Shown: positions 44,887 through 54,652, counted from the first letter of the stretch. The stretch: DNA of 64,000 nt from CAYJAZ01 sp964369165 (GCA_964369165.1 CAYJFE010000001.1:1-64000); one strand, 5' to 3'. Notes: a model not told the origin generated them from the letters alone. Translations and numbers: made by a program.

Positions 44887-46160
44887 CCCAAGATGACTGC
44901 AGGCTTTGGCATATCTTCATACATACGTCCCATGCTTATCATGCGTGTATTTGGATCAGTTCCCAAAACAGCAATAGAGCCAGAATCATTGCCAGCACCC
45001 AAATCAATGACTGAACCTGTCATTGTGCCACCATTAAAGGAGTCAGAGCCAGAAGAACCAATCCATTCAGTCACTTTCACTTCGTCAGATTTAGGGCTTT
45101 GACCATCTTCATAGACAACGTATTTGCCGTCAGAGCGTTCGTAAAGATAACCAGTTTTTCCGCCAAAAGTTGCAATAATACCGTTTTCGTCCATTGAAAC
45201 AAATTCAAGTGTATTTCTACTTTTATCAAAAACAATTTCTATATCGTCATCACCAAAGATATTAGAATTTTCTTCTGTAGCTGTTTGAGAGAAGAGCTGT
45301 TCATAGTCGCCATCTTCACCTAAAATAACAATAGAATTTACGACACCTGAATTCAAAAGCAAATTCAAAGTATCGTCAGTAAGGGCATTTTCTTGCACAA
45401 CTATACTCAATTGAGGCACAGGAGCTTCTTCATCATTGCCTTCATTTTCATCGTCATCTTGATTGTTATCGTCAGCATTTAAATCTTCGTCTTGATTTTC
45501 AGTATCATCGTCTTCACTATCGTTAGCATTCTCATCATCGTCGTTTCTATTATTGCTATCGTCAAAAACACCTTCTTCTGAAACGTGTGAAAGACTTGGC
45601 GCAAGTGAATTAATTATTTGTGCCATTTGTTCAGGGGAAAGAGTTTCGGTGTTTGTGAAAGTGTTGTTAATAAGTTCAACTAATTGCATAGGCGAATCAA
45701 AAACAACTTGGCTACCGTCAGGGGTTGTGATTGACATTGTGTGCCCATCGCCAATAAAGAAAACGCCATAAGTTGCGACGCCATTAATATCACTCACCAC
45801 AAAGTCAGTTCCGCGTATACCCACAGTAGCTCTTGGTGTTACCACTTCAAAAGCATCGGGATTAAGTTTTACCACTTCACCAGATACTGTACGCATAGCG
45901 CCTTCTGCTAATTCAACAAGAAAAGAAGGATCTTCACCAGGTCCAAATTCAAAATCTGTCAAACGAATTTCAGTATTTGGCGCAAGACGTGATCTTGTAC
46001 CGTCACGAAATTCTAAATCTGCAGTGACATCATCACCAGTGATAATCACGTCAGATTCATACACGCCGTCGCCTTCATTCAATGTAATTTTTTGCCCATT
46101 TCTTTCAACAACAACAGGGCCTGTACTTTTCACAATATGTGCTTCTATGCTATTTGGCAT
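44887..46160 (-). CDS. N-terminal part of the FecR/GND-repeat protein
   Basis: About 424 residues before the gap. Residues 1-140 are a FecR-like domain with the intact hallmark T-P-R-A-T-V-G-I-R-G-T-D-F (near 108-120). A very acidic Asp/Asn/Glu stretch (about 200-250) follows, then the first G-A-G-N-D motif near 395. There is no signal peptide. The N-terminus matches the protein starting at 242. Its own promoter lies at 46255-46283. It probably continues into 42446-44786 across the gap. Confidence 0.83.
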
Positions 46161-46254
46161 TTTATTCTCCCATAAACTATATATAAACAGTCAATATAAT
46201 TCAATTATTACAAACAGAAAAAACTATAAAACATAGTTTCCTTCTTCAAGTAAT

Positions 46255-46283
46255 AATATAGGTACCATTGGAGAGAAAGTCAA
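46255..46283 (-). promoter_or_regulatory. Promoter of the FecR/GND-repeat gene
   Basis: On the minus strand, TTGACT (46283-46278), a 17-bp spacer and TATATT (46260-46255), about 95 bp upstream of the start codon. Confidence 0.6.
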
Positions 46284-46444
46284 GTTTTAAAGAGGCTTTT
46301 AGCATATTTTCATCATATTTTTTTGCAGTCTTGATTTTTTCTATTTTTTGCTATAAAATGACCTAAAGTTTTTTCACAACTATACGATATAGATTTTATC
46401 ACAACTCTCGAAAAGAGATGATTTTGAAAAAGCAGGAGATAGAA

Positions 46445-47404
46445 ATGTCACTAACAAATATCTTATTAGAAAGTGGTACAAACGAACTTGAAATTGTTGA
46501 ATTTTATATAGATGAAATCACCGAAGAGGGCGAAGTTTACAGGGGCTATTATGGCATAAACGTAGCCAAAGTTGTTGAAATCATCAGGCAACAATCACTC
46601 ACGCTTGTCCCTTCAAATATAAAACCTGGTGTTTCAGGAATGTTTCCTTTCCGTGATGGTAAAGTTATTCCTCTTATCAATCTTGCTTCCTACTTTAAAA
46701 AAGAAACTCCAAAAGCAAATGATGTCCGCATTATTGTGACTGAATTTAATAAAACGCAGACAGCTTTTATGGTATCTGGCGTGAATAGAATCTATCGCCT
46801 CAGCTGGACAGACATCGAATCTCCGGGAAAAATTGTGCAAGAAGCAGCTGATGACTGCATAACAAGTATTGTGCGCATCGAAGATCGTGTAGTGCTCGTT
46901 TTAGATTTTGAGGCTATAGTTGCGAATATGACACCAGAACTTGCCATGAAAGAATACGAGCCAGAACCTCTTCCAGCGGGGCAAGAGCATATTAAATTCC
47001 GCATTGTTCATGCTGAAGACTCTTCTTCAATACGTCGTATGATTATGTCAATATTGCAAAAAGATGGCCGATTTGACATTATGCAATTTGAAGATGGGCT
47101 TTCAGCTTTAAAATATCTGCAAGAAACAAGAGATAAAGCCGCTCAAAGTGGCGAACCCATTGAAGAATACGTGCATGGCGTTATTACTGATATCGAAATG
47201 CCTAATCTTGATGGCCTCACTCTTTGCAAAAAAATCAAAGAAGATCATATACTTAAATCTCTTCCTGTGGCTATATTCTCTTCACTTATTACTACAAGCA
47301 CTACGCATAAAGCAAATTCCGTTGGGGCGGATGCGCAATTTGCTAAACCAGATTTGAAGATTCTTGCTGACAAAATCTATGATCTTATGGTTTCGCATCT
47401 TTAA
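46445..47404 (+). CDS. cheV: CheV chemotaxis coupling protein (CheW + receiver)
   Basis: A 319-residue protein. CheW-like domain (about 20-165, with Y-G-I-N-V-A-K-V-V-E-I and G-M-F-P-F-R-D-G-K-V-I-P) followed by a receiver domain (about 185-319: H-A-E-D-S-S-S-I, phospho-acceptor in V-I-T-D-I-E-M-P, conserved lysine in F-A-K-P-D). It links receptors to CheA and tunes the signal by phosphorylation. An upstream in-frame ATG at 46418 would add nine residues; the paralogue at 50794-51753 begins at the equivalent of 46445, and AGGAG lies upstream of it. The two CheV proteins are highly similar and flank an EAL gene. Confidence 0.92.
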   Translation: MSLTNILLESGTNELEIVEFYIDEITEEGEVYRGYYGINVAKVVEIIRQQSLTLVPSNIKPGVSGMFPFRDGKVIPLINLASYFKKETPKANDVRIIVTEFNKTQTAFMVSGVNRIYRLSWTDIESPGKIVQEAADDCITSIVRIEDRVVLVLDFEAIVANMTPELAMKEYEPEPLPAGQEHIKFRIVHAEDSSSIRRMIMSILQKDGRFDIMQFEDGLSALKYLQETRDKAAQSGEPIEEYVHGVITDIEMPNLDGLTLCKKIKEDHILKSLPVAIFSSLITTSTTHKANSVGADAQFAKPDLKILADKIYDLMVSHL

Positions 47405-47511
47405 TTAAGATAGATTTCTATACTTGCGTATACGAAATCCTCACTTGCAAGAAGCGTCGTTCTTCTAGCGTTCGCTAAAGCCTTTGTTTGCTACGCTCAC
47501 AAAAAAGCATT
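47405..47511 (-). repeat. Double-hairpin repeat element, copy D
   Basis: Hairpin 1 is extended: GATTTC-TATAC (47413-47423) / GTATA-c-GAAATC (47428-47439) with a 4-nt loop and the same one-base bulge as other copies. Hairpin 2 is weaker (AAGAA 47449-47453 / TTCTT 47461-47465). CGTTCGCTAAAG and a GCTACGCTCAC tail follow. It starts directly at the cheV stop codon and ends at a scaffold gap. Confidence 0.85.
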
Positions 47512-47611
47512 NNNNNNNNNNNNNNNNNNNNNNNNNNNNNNNNNNNNNNNNNNNNNNNNNNNNNNNNNNNNNNNNNNNNNNNNNNNNNNNNNNNNNNNNN
47601 NNNNNNNNNNN
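47512..47611. other. 100-N scaffold gap
   Basis: One hundred N bases between element copy D and a second partial copy with an identical 47-bp segment. The repeat is the likely cause of the break. Confidence 0.99.
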
Positions 47612-47658
47612 GATAGATTTCTATACTTGCGTATACGAAATCCTCACTTGCAAGAAGC
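47612..47658 (-). repeat. Partial double-hairpin element, copy D'
   Basis: These 47 bp are identical to 47409-47455: hairpin 1 complete, hairpin 2 cut after its first arm. It abuts the stop codon of the EAL gene on the minus strand. Confidence 0.9.
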
Positions 47659-47660
47659 AA

Positions 47661-50639
47661 CTAAGCCGTAGGCACACTATTCTCTTTCAAAAGAGCAGAA
47701 AATGCCTCGGCATTGACAGGACGTGAGAAATAATAACCTTGCGCAATATCACAATCTAGCGCGATCAATGTTTCTACTTGATCAAAGGTTTCAACGCCCT
47801 CTGCAACAGTTTTCATTCCAAGCTCTTTAGCAAGTGTGATAATTCTTTTAATAACTACACGGCCACGTTCTGAATGCTGATTATAGTCAAGCATCGACTT
47901 ATCGAGCTTTAGCACATCAACATTACAGCCGCTCAAACGATTGAGTGAAGATTCGCCCGTGCCAAAATCGTCCATAGCCACGCTAAAGCCAACTTGCTTC
48001 AAAACTGCAATGCGTAAGAAAAGAAGTTCTTCAAAAGTAGTCATCGCACTTTCAGTTATTTCAATTTCAATTTGCTGTGGCCTTACTTCGTATTGCTTTG
48101 CAAGGGTAAGCAATGATTCTACAATATTGCCTTGCGAAATAGTAACCGCAGAAATATTTACTGATATTATAGGGACTTCAATAAGGCCTTCATGCTCTTG
48201 TATATATCTACACACAGCCTCAAAGACATAGAGATCCACCTTAGAAATTAAACCATTCGCCTCCATGGTTTTAATAAAAACTTCAGGATAAATTTTTTCA
48301 CCTTCATTCGGAAACCAACGCACCAAGGCTTCTGCGCCTATAATCTTCATACTTCTAAAGTCGATTTTAGGTTGATAATGCACTATAAACTCTTTGTTTT
48401 CAATAGCTTCTTCTAGTCGAGTCAAAACAGTGAGCGTATTATTATATTTTTTAGCCATTTCAAGATCAAAATATTCTATAGTTATTTTATGCGTTCCTTT
48501 GCCCTTTTTCTTGGCCATAGTGGCAAAGTCTGCAATTTGGTGCAACTGTTCATTTGCTGGATCAAGAATGGTATAACAACCGACCGATAAAGATAAAGAA
48601 TAATTATAACCAAGCACTTCTTTTACTGCAGGCTCAATATATTCATTGATAATAAAATCGATGTTCTTATCTTCCGTCACTTTTTTCAAGATAAAGAAAG
48701 TATCTGTATGCGCTCTTGTTATATACACATCTTCACTATTTTTATAAGCCTTGACTAAAGCATTCGCTACCGCTTTGATTACCTTTGTGCCTTCATCATA
48801 ACCATAATTTGTATTAATAAGCTTGAAATAGTCTATATCAAGAGCAATAAATTCAAGTTCTTCTGCTTGTGCATCATTTATAAGCTTAGTTGTGACTTCA
48901 CCAAAATATGCCAAGCTCATAAGTTTTGTGACTTTGTCAGTATGAAGAACCTCAAGAACTTCCCTATGTTTTTTCCTTTGCGAGTGCAGTATAAAACCAA
49001 TAAACAAGCAGATAGCAGCAATCATAAGATTTAGTCCAATCTTCCAATTTTGCTGTATAAAGTCAGAAAGCGAAAGTTCTTCTACAAAGCCTGCTGATTT
49101 TCGCATCAAGATTTCATTATAAAGACTTTGCGGAACATGCGTCAATATTCTATCAAAGATTGTTGCGTATTCACTTGAAAGCCTGCGTGAGAGCAGCAAT
49201 CTAGTAGGCAATTTCAAATCAAGTATATAGCTTTGGGCTTGTTGATCTAAGCGCGCTGTTATATAGGCAGCACCAACATCAGTCAATAAAAGAGAATCCA
49301 CATCTCTATTTTCATAAGCCTCAATAAGCGAAGCTAAATCTTCATAATAGGCAAAGGTAGCGTGAGGAATAATATCTGCAAAAGCCGCTTTATCAAAGAA
49401 AAGATAATCTACCATTCCCACTTTCATAGGTCTTTGCAAGATATTTTCACTATCCATCAACAAAGACTCGTGCACTGAATACACTTGTGAATCACTGCCA
49501 GGGTGAAAAAGCATAATTAAAGACATAGAATAATAAGGTTCACTCGGATAATAACTTTCAAAAACGGCTTGAGGATTACCTGTTGGCGCTAAAAGAAGAT
49601 CAAAGCGGCCCTTTACATTATCAGGATCATAAGAGGCATATTCCACCTTGAAGTGATACCTATCGGCAAGTCTATCCATCACTTCCACATGAAAGCCTTG
49701 CGCATTTCCTTGGCTGTCAGTGTATTGATAAGGAGGATAATTCTCTAAATAGCCAACACGAAATGTTTTTTCCCTCAGGATTTCTGATTCTTCTCTTGTA
49801 AGCGATCTATTACTAAAACGCACATTAGTATTATGGTATTTTGCTTGCAAATCAGAAAGAAAGGTGCCTTTTTCAACTGAGAGTTTTTTATACGCGCCTT
49901 CAACAACCCCCATCAAATGCAAATTATCTTTTGTTGTAGCAAAGAAAATAGGTTCACGCGCGAGGTTAAGCACGGTAAAGAAGTTATCACTTCTTGTTTT
50001 GCCAGAATGCAAAAGATAAAAATCGGCATCTATATCCAGATAAGAACCATTGCCATCTTTTGTGCCGTAGACATAATTGACGGAAATATTGTTATCAGCG
50101 AGGTATTGATCAAAAAGCTCATTGCCGTAATTACTTCTATAAGTGGCCACTGTTTTTCCGTCAATTGACTCTGGTTCATCGTAATAAAAACCTTTATAGC
50201 CCTTTGTTGCTAACCCGTATTGTATAAAAGTAAAGGGCATGGAAGAATAGATGATATTTTCATAGCTTTCGTCTTTGTGCACAAAAGCTGCAAGATTCAC
50301 TTTATTTTTTATAAGAGCATCTTCTAAGGAGCTGAAAATTTTTACATAATTAAAGGTTAAACTTGCCTCTTGCCCTATTGCGGAAAGCAAATCATAACCA
50401 AAGCCCTTTTTATCGACTGAGTTGAAATCATTAACAACTTCAGAATCTGGAGTATAGCCTACGGTTATATTACTTCCTTGTGCTTCTGTGTGTGCAAAAA
50501 GAGGTTTATAATCCAAAACAGAAAAAACAAGCAAAAAGCAAAAAAGGAAATTCATTATTTTCAAACACATAACACAACCAAACACAAGGCTAAAACTCAA
50601 AAAAAAAATCTGTAAAAGGTCTGCAAAGAAAGACTTCAT
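47661..50639 (-). CDS. Membrane c-di-GMP phosphodiesterase, paralogue of 4680-7568
   Basis: A 992-residue protein: N-terminal hydrophobic segment(s), two family-3 solute-binding domains (about 55-275 and 290-520), a membrane helix (about 540-560), a GGDEF fold whose signature is H-T-D-T-F (so inactive as a cyclase) and an EAL domain. EAL residues A-E-A-L-V-R-W, V-N-I-S, I-E-I-T-E, D-D-F-G-T-G, L-D-K and A-E-G-V-E are kept. The start is uncertain: M24 (M-C-L-K-I-M-N-F, about 50570) or M29 would give a cleaner signal peptide ending at L-F-A. It lies between two cheV genes. The 3' end carries part of a repeat element. Confidence 0.88.
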   Translation of the reverse strand: MKSFFADLLQIFFLSFSLVFGCVMCLKIMNFLFCFLLVFSVLDYKPLFAHTEAQGSNITVGYTPDSEVVNDFNSVDKKGFGYDLLSAIGQEASLTFNYVKIFSSLEDALIKNKVNLAAFVHKDESYENIIYSSMPFTFIQYGLATKGYKGFYYDEPESIDGKTVATYRSNYGNELFDQYLADNNISVNYVYGTKDGNGSYLDIDADFYLLHSGKTRSDNFFTVLNLAREPIFFATTKDNLHLMGVVEGAYKKLSVEKGTFLSDLQAKYHNTNVRFSNRSLTREESEILREKTFRVGYLENYPPYQYTDSQGNAQGFHVEVMDRLADRYHFKVEYASYDPDNVKGRFDLLLAPTGNPQAVFESYYPSEPYYSMSLIMLFHPGSDSQVYSVHESLLMDSENILQRPMKVGMVDYLFFDKAAFADIIPHATFAYYEDLASLIEAYENRDVDSLLLTDVGAAYITARLDQQAQSYILDLKLPTRLLLSRRLSSEYATIFDRILTHVPQSLYNEILMRKSAGFVEELSLSDFIQQNWKIGLNLMIAAICLFIGFILHSQRKKHREVLEVLHTDKVTKLMSLAYFGEVTTKLINDAQAEELEFIALDIDYFKLINTNYGYDEGTKVIKAVANALVKAYKNSEDVYITRAHTDTFFILKKVTEDKNIDFIINEYIEPAVKEVLGYNYSLSLSVGCYTILDPANEQLHQIADFATMAKKKGKGTHKITIEYFDLEMAKKYNNTLTVLTRLEEAIENKEFIVHYQPKIDFRSMKIIGAEALVRWFPNEGEKIYPEVFIKTMEANGLISKVDLYVFEAVCRYIQEHEGLIEVPIISVNISAVTISQGNIVESLLTLAKQYEVRPQQIEIEITESAMTTFEELLFLRIAVLKQVGFSVAMDDFGTGESSLNRLSGCNVDVLKLDKSMLDYNQHSERGRVVIKRIITLAKELGMKTVAEGVETFDQVETLIALDCDIAQGYYFSRPVNAEAFSALLKENSVPTA

Positions 50640-50743
50640 AAGACCAAATGCAAAGCACTAACAAATATTAATCTAAAAATAGCATAGTATATATTATTTT
50701 ACAAGTTTTTAAATTTTCAAAAATTTTAAAATCCTAAAGATTA

Positions 50744-50773
50744 AACAAAAAAGCCTGCTTTTAAGGGCAGGCT
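50744..50773 (-). terminator. Terminator of the second cheV gene
   Basis: AGCCTGC / GCAGGCT stem with an 8-nt loop; on the minus strand it is followed by six T residues. Confidence 0.85.
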
Positions 50774-50793
50774 AAATTTTTTCAGGCTAAATT

Positions 50794-51753
50794 CTAATGC
50801 ATACTGAGCATTAAATCATAGATTTTATCTGCTAAATCTTTCAAATCAGGCTTTGCAAATTGAGCATCTGCACCGACTGATTCGGCTTTATGCGTAGTGC
50901 TTGGCGTAATAAGTGATGAGAATATAGCAACAGGCAAAGGTCTAAGGAATGGATCATCTTTGATTTTTTTACAAAAAGCAAGCCCGTCCAAATTCGGCAT
51001 TTCAATATCTGTAATAACGCCATTTACAAATTCATCTATACCTACATTGCTTTCTATAGCCTGTTTTTTGAGCCCCTCTAAATAGTCAAAAGCTTTTTGC
51101 CCGTCTTCAAATTGCTCAACATCAAAACGCTGATCTTTTTGCAATATTGACATAACCATCTTACGAATCGAACGTGAATCTTCAGCATGAACAATGCGGA
51201 ATTTCACATATTCTTGCCCTTTAGCCGCTGGTGGCAAGACATAATCTCGCATAGCAAGTTCAGGAATCATATGCGCAACAATAGCTTCAAAGTCTAAAAC
51301 AAGGATAACCCTTTGCTCAATGCGCACAACACTTGTGATATAGTCGCCGCTTGCGTCCTGCACTATTTTATCTGGAGTTTCAATTTCTTCCCAACTTAGA
51401 CGGAAAATTCTGTTCACGCCAGAAACCAAGAAAGCTGCTTGAGTTTTATTAAATTCAGTCACTATAAGTTTTGGTTCTTTCACTTTTTGTGGATTTTTGC
51501 CAAAAAACTTCGCCAAATCAATAAGAGGGATAACATTGCCATCACGCAAAGGAAACATTCCCACTAAGCCCTTTTTGGTGTTTGATGGAAGAAGAGTCAA
51601 GTCTTGAGGGCGAATAATTTCAACTACTTTTGCAACGTTGATGCCGTAATGCCCTCTATACACTTCGCCATCTTCGCCTATTTCGTCTATATAAAATTCA
51701 ACGATTTCAAGTTCGTTAGTTCCGCTTTCTAGCAAGATATTTGTTTGGGACAT
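50794..51753 (-). CDS. cheV: CheV chemotaxis coupling protein, second copy
   Basis: A 319-residue protein nearly collinear with the one at 46445-47404, starting M-S-Q-T-N-I-L-L-E-S-G. CheW-like domain followed by a receiver with H-A-E-D-S-R-S-I-R-K, phospho-acceptor D in V-I-T-D-I-E-M-P and K in F-A-K-P-D. It probably serves a different receptor set or signalling array. The intergenic stretch to the EAL gene carries its terminator, so the two are separate units. Confidence 0.92.
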   Translation of the reverse strand: MSQTNILLESGTNELEIVEFYIDEIGEDGEVYRGHYGINVAKVVEIIRPQDLTLLPSNTKKGLVGMFPLRDGNVIPLIDLAKFFGKNPQKVKEPKLIVTEFNKTQAAFLVSGVNRIFRLSWEEIETPDKIVQDASGDYITSVVRIEQRVILVLDFEAIVAHMIPELAMRDYVLPPAAKGQEYVKFRIVHAEDSRSIRKMVMSILQKDQRFDVEQFEDGQKAFDYLEGLKKQAIESNVGIDEFVNGVITDIEMPNLDGLAFCKKIKDDPFLRPLPVAIFSSLITPSTTHKAESVGADAQFAKPDLKDLADKIYDLMLSMH

Positions 51754-51862
51754 TAGCTTTCTCCGTTTTTATGGATAAAATTTTGCACTTTTTTTCAAAG
51801 CTCAAAAGTAATAATCGTCAGATAATAAAAAAACAATAGGTTATTTATATTTTTTATAAGAA

Positions 51863-52441
51863 CTAAAATTCAACCTTAGGCGCATTTTTTTCTGCAGCAT
51901 CGTCAAGCTCGAAATAGTCAGTTTTCATAAAAGCAAACATAGAAGCGATAATATTGCCTGGGAAAACCTGCACTCTATTGTTTTGCTCGCGCGCTGTGCC
52001 ATTATAATAACGACGTGCCATTTGAATATTTTCCTCAATTTCGCTCAATTCTTCTTGCAATTGCAAAAAGTTTGTGCTTGCTTTTAGATCTGGATAATTT
52101 TCAGACACAGCAAATAAAGAACGAAGTGCGCTTGTCAGTCCACTTTCTGCTTTCATTCGATTTTGGATTTCTTCATGATTTACACTTTTCCCAGAAGTAT
52201 CTGAAGCAATGTTTCTTGCAGAAATAACTTCTTCTAAAGTTTTGTTTTCATGGCTGGCATAGCCCTTTACAGTTGAAACAAGCATAGGGATTAAGTCATG
52301 CCTTCTTTTTAATTGCACGTCCATATTGCTGTAAGCCTCTTCTACCTGATTTCTGCCTCGCACAAGATTGTTATATAGAACAATAACAAAAATCACACCA
52401 AGACCTAACACTAAAACCACTGAAATTATTGCAGTAAGCAT
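51863..52441 (-). CDS. lemA: LemA-family membrane protein
   Basis: A 192-residue protein: one N-terminal membrane helix (about 3-25) with a short extracytoplasmic start, then the LemA coiled helices (N-N-L-V-R-G-R-N-Q-V-E-E-A-Y-S, V-Q-L-K-R-R-H-D-L-I-P). The core A-R-R-Y-Y-N-G-T-A-R and a final P-G-N-I-I-A domain are typical of the family. The function is unknown; LemA is very often encoded next to DUF2207 proteins, as here. RBS AGGAG is upstream. Confidence 0.93.
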   Translation of the reverse strand: MLTAIISVVLVLGLGVIFVIVLYNNLVRGRNQVEEAYSNMDVQLKRRHDLIPMLVSTVKGYASHENKTLEEVISARNIASDTSGKSVNHEEIQNRMKAESGLTSALRSLFAVSENYPDLKASTNFLQLQEELSEIEENIQMARRYYNGTAREQNNRVQVFPGNIIASMFAFMKTDYFELDDAAEKNAPKVEF

Positions 52442-52533
52442 AAATTTTCTCCTCTATTTCCTTTAAATTTTTCTTTTTATACATTATTAGTATAGCCTAA
52501 ATCATTTTTATAACTAGCTCAAGTTTAAAAGAT

Positions 52534-54498
52534 TTACCAGCCACCAGTGCCCCCGCCTCCAGAGCCTCTACCACTAGAGCCGCCAAAACCGCCACCTCTA
52601 GAGCTCCTGCTGCTAGAACTTTGCCTTGCAGAAGCCTCCCTTCTCTCACGCGCTTTTTGTTCGCGCTTAAAGTGAGCTATATTACTTTTTATCGCATCTT
52701 CTGCAGACATAAGCCCTTTAGTCAAAGCAATACTTGCGCCAGAAGAAAAAAGCACTCCTCTACTATGGCCTCTTCCAAAAGAAATCCAATCTACATCGTC
52801 TTTAGCGCCCTTACCGCCATCCCTATCAATGGATTTTTCAATATCTATGCTTGATTTCTTGAAGGATTCCTCCCACGCATCAGCACAGTCAAGGGCAATA
52901 GCATAAGGGAGAATTTTCTCGTAAGTATCAAGGTTCATCTCTGGCGCATTCAAGATTTTCAGCCTGTCTTCTTCGGCCATCTTTATATACATTTCAAGTC
53001 CAAGTGCTTGATTTTCTAATTCCTTTCCTTTACCCGTCAAGCTATGAGCAAAGGGCATAAAGAAGAAAACTGGTGTGAGCAGCAAAATATCATAATAGAG
53101 CATAAACGACAAATCATCTATACAAATCAAAAATTGTGCTGGAAAAAATATGAGCAAACAAACAATAAGTGTGCGTTTTCTCTTTGATTTTTTAGAAAGC
53201 ATCACAGGAATAGCAAAATAGGCATAAACCATTAATTGCACAATCCAAATATCAATAGGACCAACTTCATAAAAAACACCAGGATGATAGGTGTAGTGCA
53301 TCATAAGTAATAAAAGACCTTGCGCTAAAGCTATAGCAAGAAAAATTGGCCAAGCCATAACTTTCTTCGCATAATTCTTAGCTTCCTTAGCTAAGGCATT
53401 ATATTCATAAACTAAAACACCATCGTTATCATTCAATGCCAAAGTATCTTTAGTTTGAAAAATCTTTGAAGCAAAAAACAAACAGGCTTTATAAATCCAC
53501 CTATCTTCTTCTTTGAAATTTTCCTCTTGCGCCTGTTTCGCTTCTAAAATTATATTTTTCTCATCGCTCAAATCCATGCGCAAAAATCCTTGCACTGCAG
53601 ACCATACTATTGTAGAATAAAGCATTGTAATACTAGATTCTTTTTTATGAAAATAGGCAGCAAGACTGGGCGAGAGTGGTTCAGTTGGTTCATAAATTGG
53701 AATCACCGTCAAAGACTTATTTTTTGACTTATACACAAATATATACAAGCAAAAAAGATAGATAAACATCAATAGAATCAAGGCAATAAACATATGATCT
53801 CTATATTCAAAAATCACTTCCAAAGGATTTTCATAAAAAGCCACAAGTCCTTTTTCAAAGCCCACCGCAATAGTCATTCCTTCACCGCTTTGATAAGGGC
53901 GAGAAGTTTGCACTGAAGTTTCGTTTAACCAGAAATAATCGCTGTTTGCTTCCCCCTCATAGCCTGTAAAAACTTCAAAAAATAAAGGCTCACTATCATT
54001 GGGTAATTCAACAGAAACTCTTGCCTTCTCTACTGGAAAAATATTCTGTGTTGTCAAAGCGTTGAAATAAATTTCGTCATAATCCTCAAGATAAGAAATA
54101 TGTCCTTTTGTGCGATATATAATCTGAAATTCATACAAACCAGGGGACAAAATCACATCCTCTCGACCTGTCGCAAGACTAGCAATATCAAAACCATAGC
54201 GTGCAACATAGGACGTAAGCCTGACGCCTTCTTTGATCGAAAGAAATTCATAAGTATAAATGTCAAGCCCCTCGTCAGAGTATGCTCGTGTAGGAAAGTA
54301 GCGTGTAATCCCTCTAAGAATCTTATCTCCTTCAACATTTACTAAAATTTTCTCACGCACTAAAAGACTAGCATCTTCTTCTATTTTTATATGAACCTGA
54401 TAGTCCCGAAATTTTTCTTCTGCATATGCAGGAAGAAAGCTAAAAAAGAAAGAAAAAACAAAATAAAGAGAAAAAGCTAAATATTTCAATTTGTTCAT
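52534..54498 (-). CDS. DUF2207-domain membrane protein
   Basis: A 654-residue protein. Signal peptide (1-26), a DUF2207 beta-domain (about 30-220), a membrane helix (about 235-255), a cytoplasmic region (260-375), further membrane helices (about 380-480) and a C-terminus of Ser/Arg and then Gly-rich repeats (G-G-G-F-G-G-S-S-G-R-G) ending in G-W. The layout is the standard partner of LemA. Its role is unknown, perhaps in envelope maintenance. It is first in the minus-strand unit with lemA. Confidence 0.9.
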   Translation of the reverse strand: MNKLKYLAFSLYFVFSFFFSFLPAYAEEKFRDYQVHIKIEEDASLLVREKILVNVEGDKILRGITRYFPTRAYSDEGLDIYTYEFLSIKEGVRLTSYVARYGFDIASLATGREDVILSPGLYEFQIIYRTKGHISYLEDYDEIYFNALTTQNIFPVEKARVSVELPNDSEPLFFEVFTGYEGEANSDYFWLNETSVQTSRPYQSGEGMTIAVGFEKGLVAFYENPLEVIFEYRDHMFIALILLMFIYLFCLYIFVYKSKNKSLTVIPIYEPTEPLSPSLAAYFHKKESSITMLYSTIVWSAVQGFLRMDLSDEKNIILEAKQAQEENFKEEDRWIYKACLFFASKIFQTKDTLALNDNDGVLVYEYNALAKEAKNYAKKVMAWPIFLAIALAQGLLLLMMHYTYHPGVFYEVGPIDIWIVQLMVYAYFAIPVMLSKKSKRKRTLIVCLLIFFPAQFLICIDDLSFMLYYDILLLTPVFFFMPFAHSLTGKGKELENQALGLEMYIKMAEEDRLKILNAPEMNLDTYEKILPYAIALDCADAWEESFKKSSIDIEKSIDRDGGKGAKDDVDWISFGRGHSRGVLFSSGASIALTKGLMSAEDAIKSNIAHFKREQKARERREASARQSSSSRSSRGGGFGGSSGRGSGGGGTGGW

Positions 54499-54618
54499 TG
54501 ATAAAACCTATAAAATTATTATAAAATTCTCATTTCAATACACGGCCTGAAATAATAAAACTTTGTTTATAAAATGTCAACCTTTTGTTATTCTTAGAAT
54601 TATTAATCTATACTCTAC

Positions 54619-54647
54619 TTGCATTGAATGCTTGCCTATGGTATAAA
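54619..54647 (+). promoter_or_regulatory. Promoter of umuDC, very close to the start codon
   Basis: TTGCAT (54619-54624), a 17-bp spacer and TATAAA (54642-54647). The first base of the transcript would fall at or beside the ATG at 54653, so the message may be leaderless, or translation may begin later. I could not identify a LexA box with confidence. Confidence 0.45.
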
Positions 54648-54652
54648 AAAAC

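Noticed and set aside
15696..47658. Insertion sequence or MITE with terminal inverted repeats
   Set aside because: No terminal inverted repeats at the element ends and no transposase gene; the duplications are far longer than usual target-site duplications.
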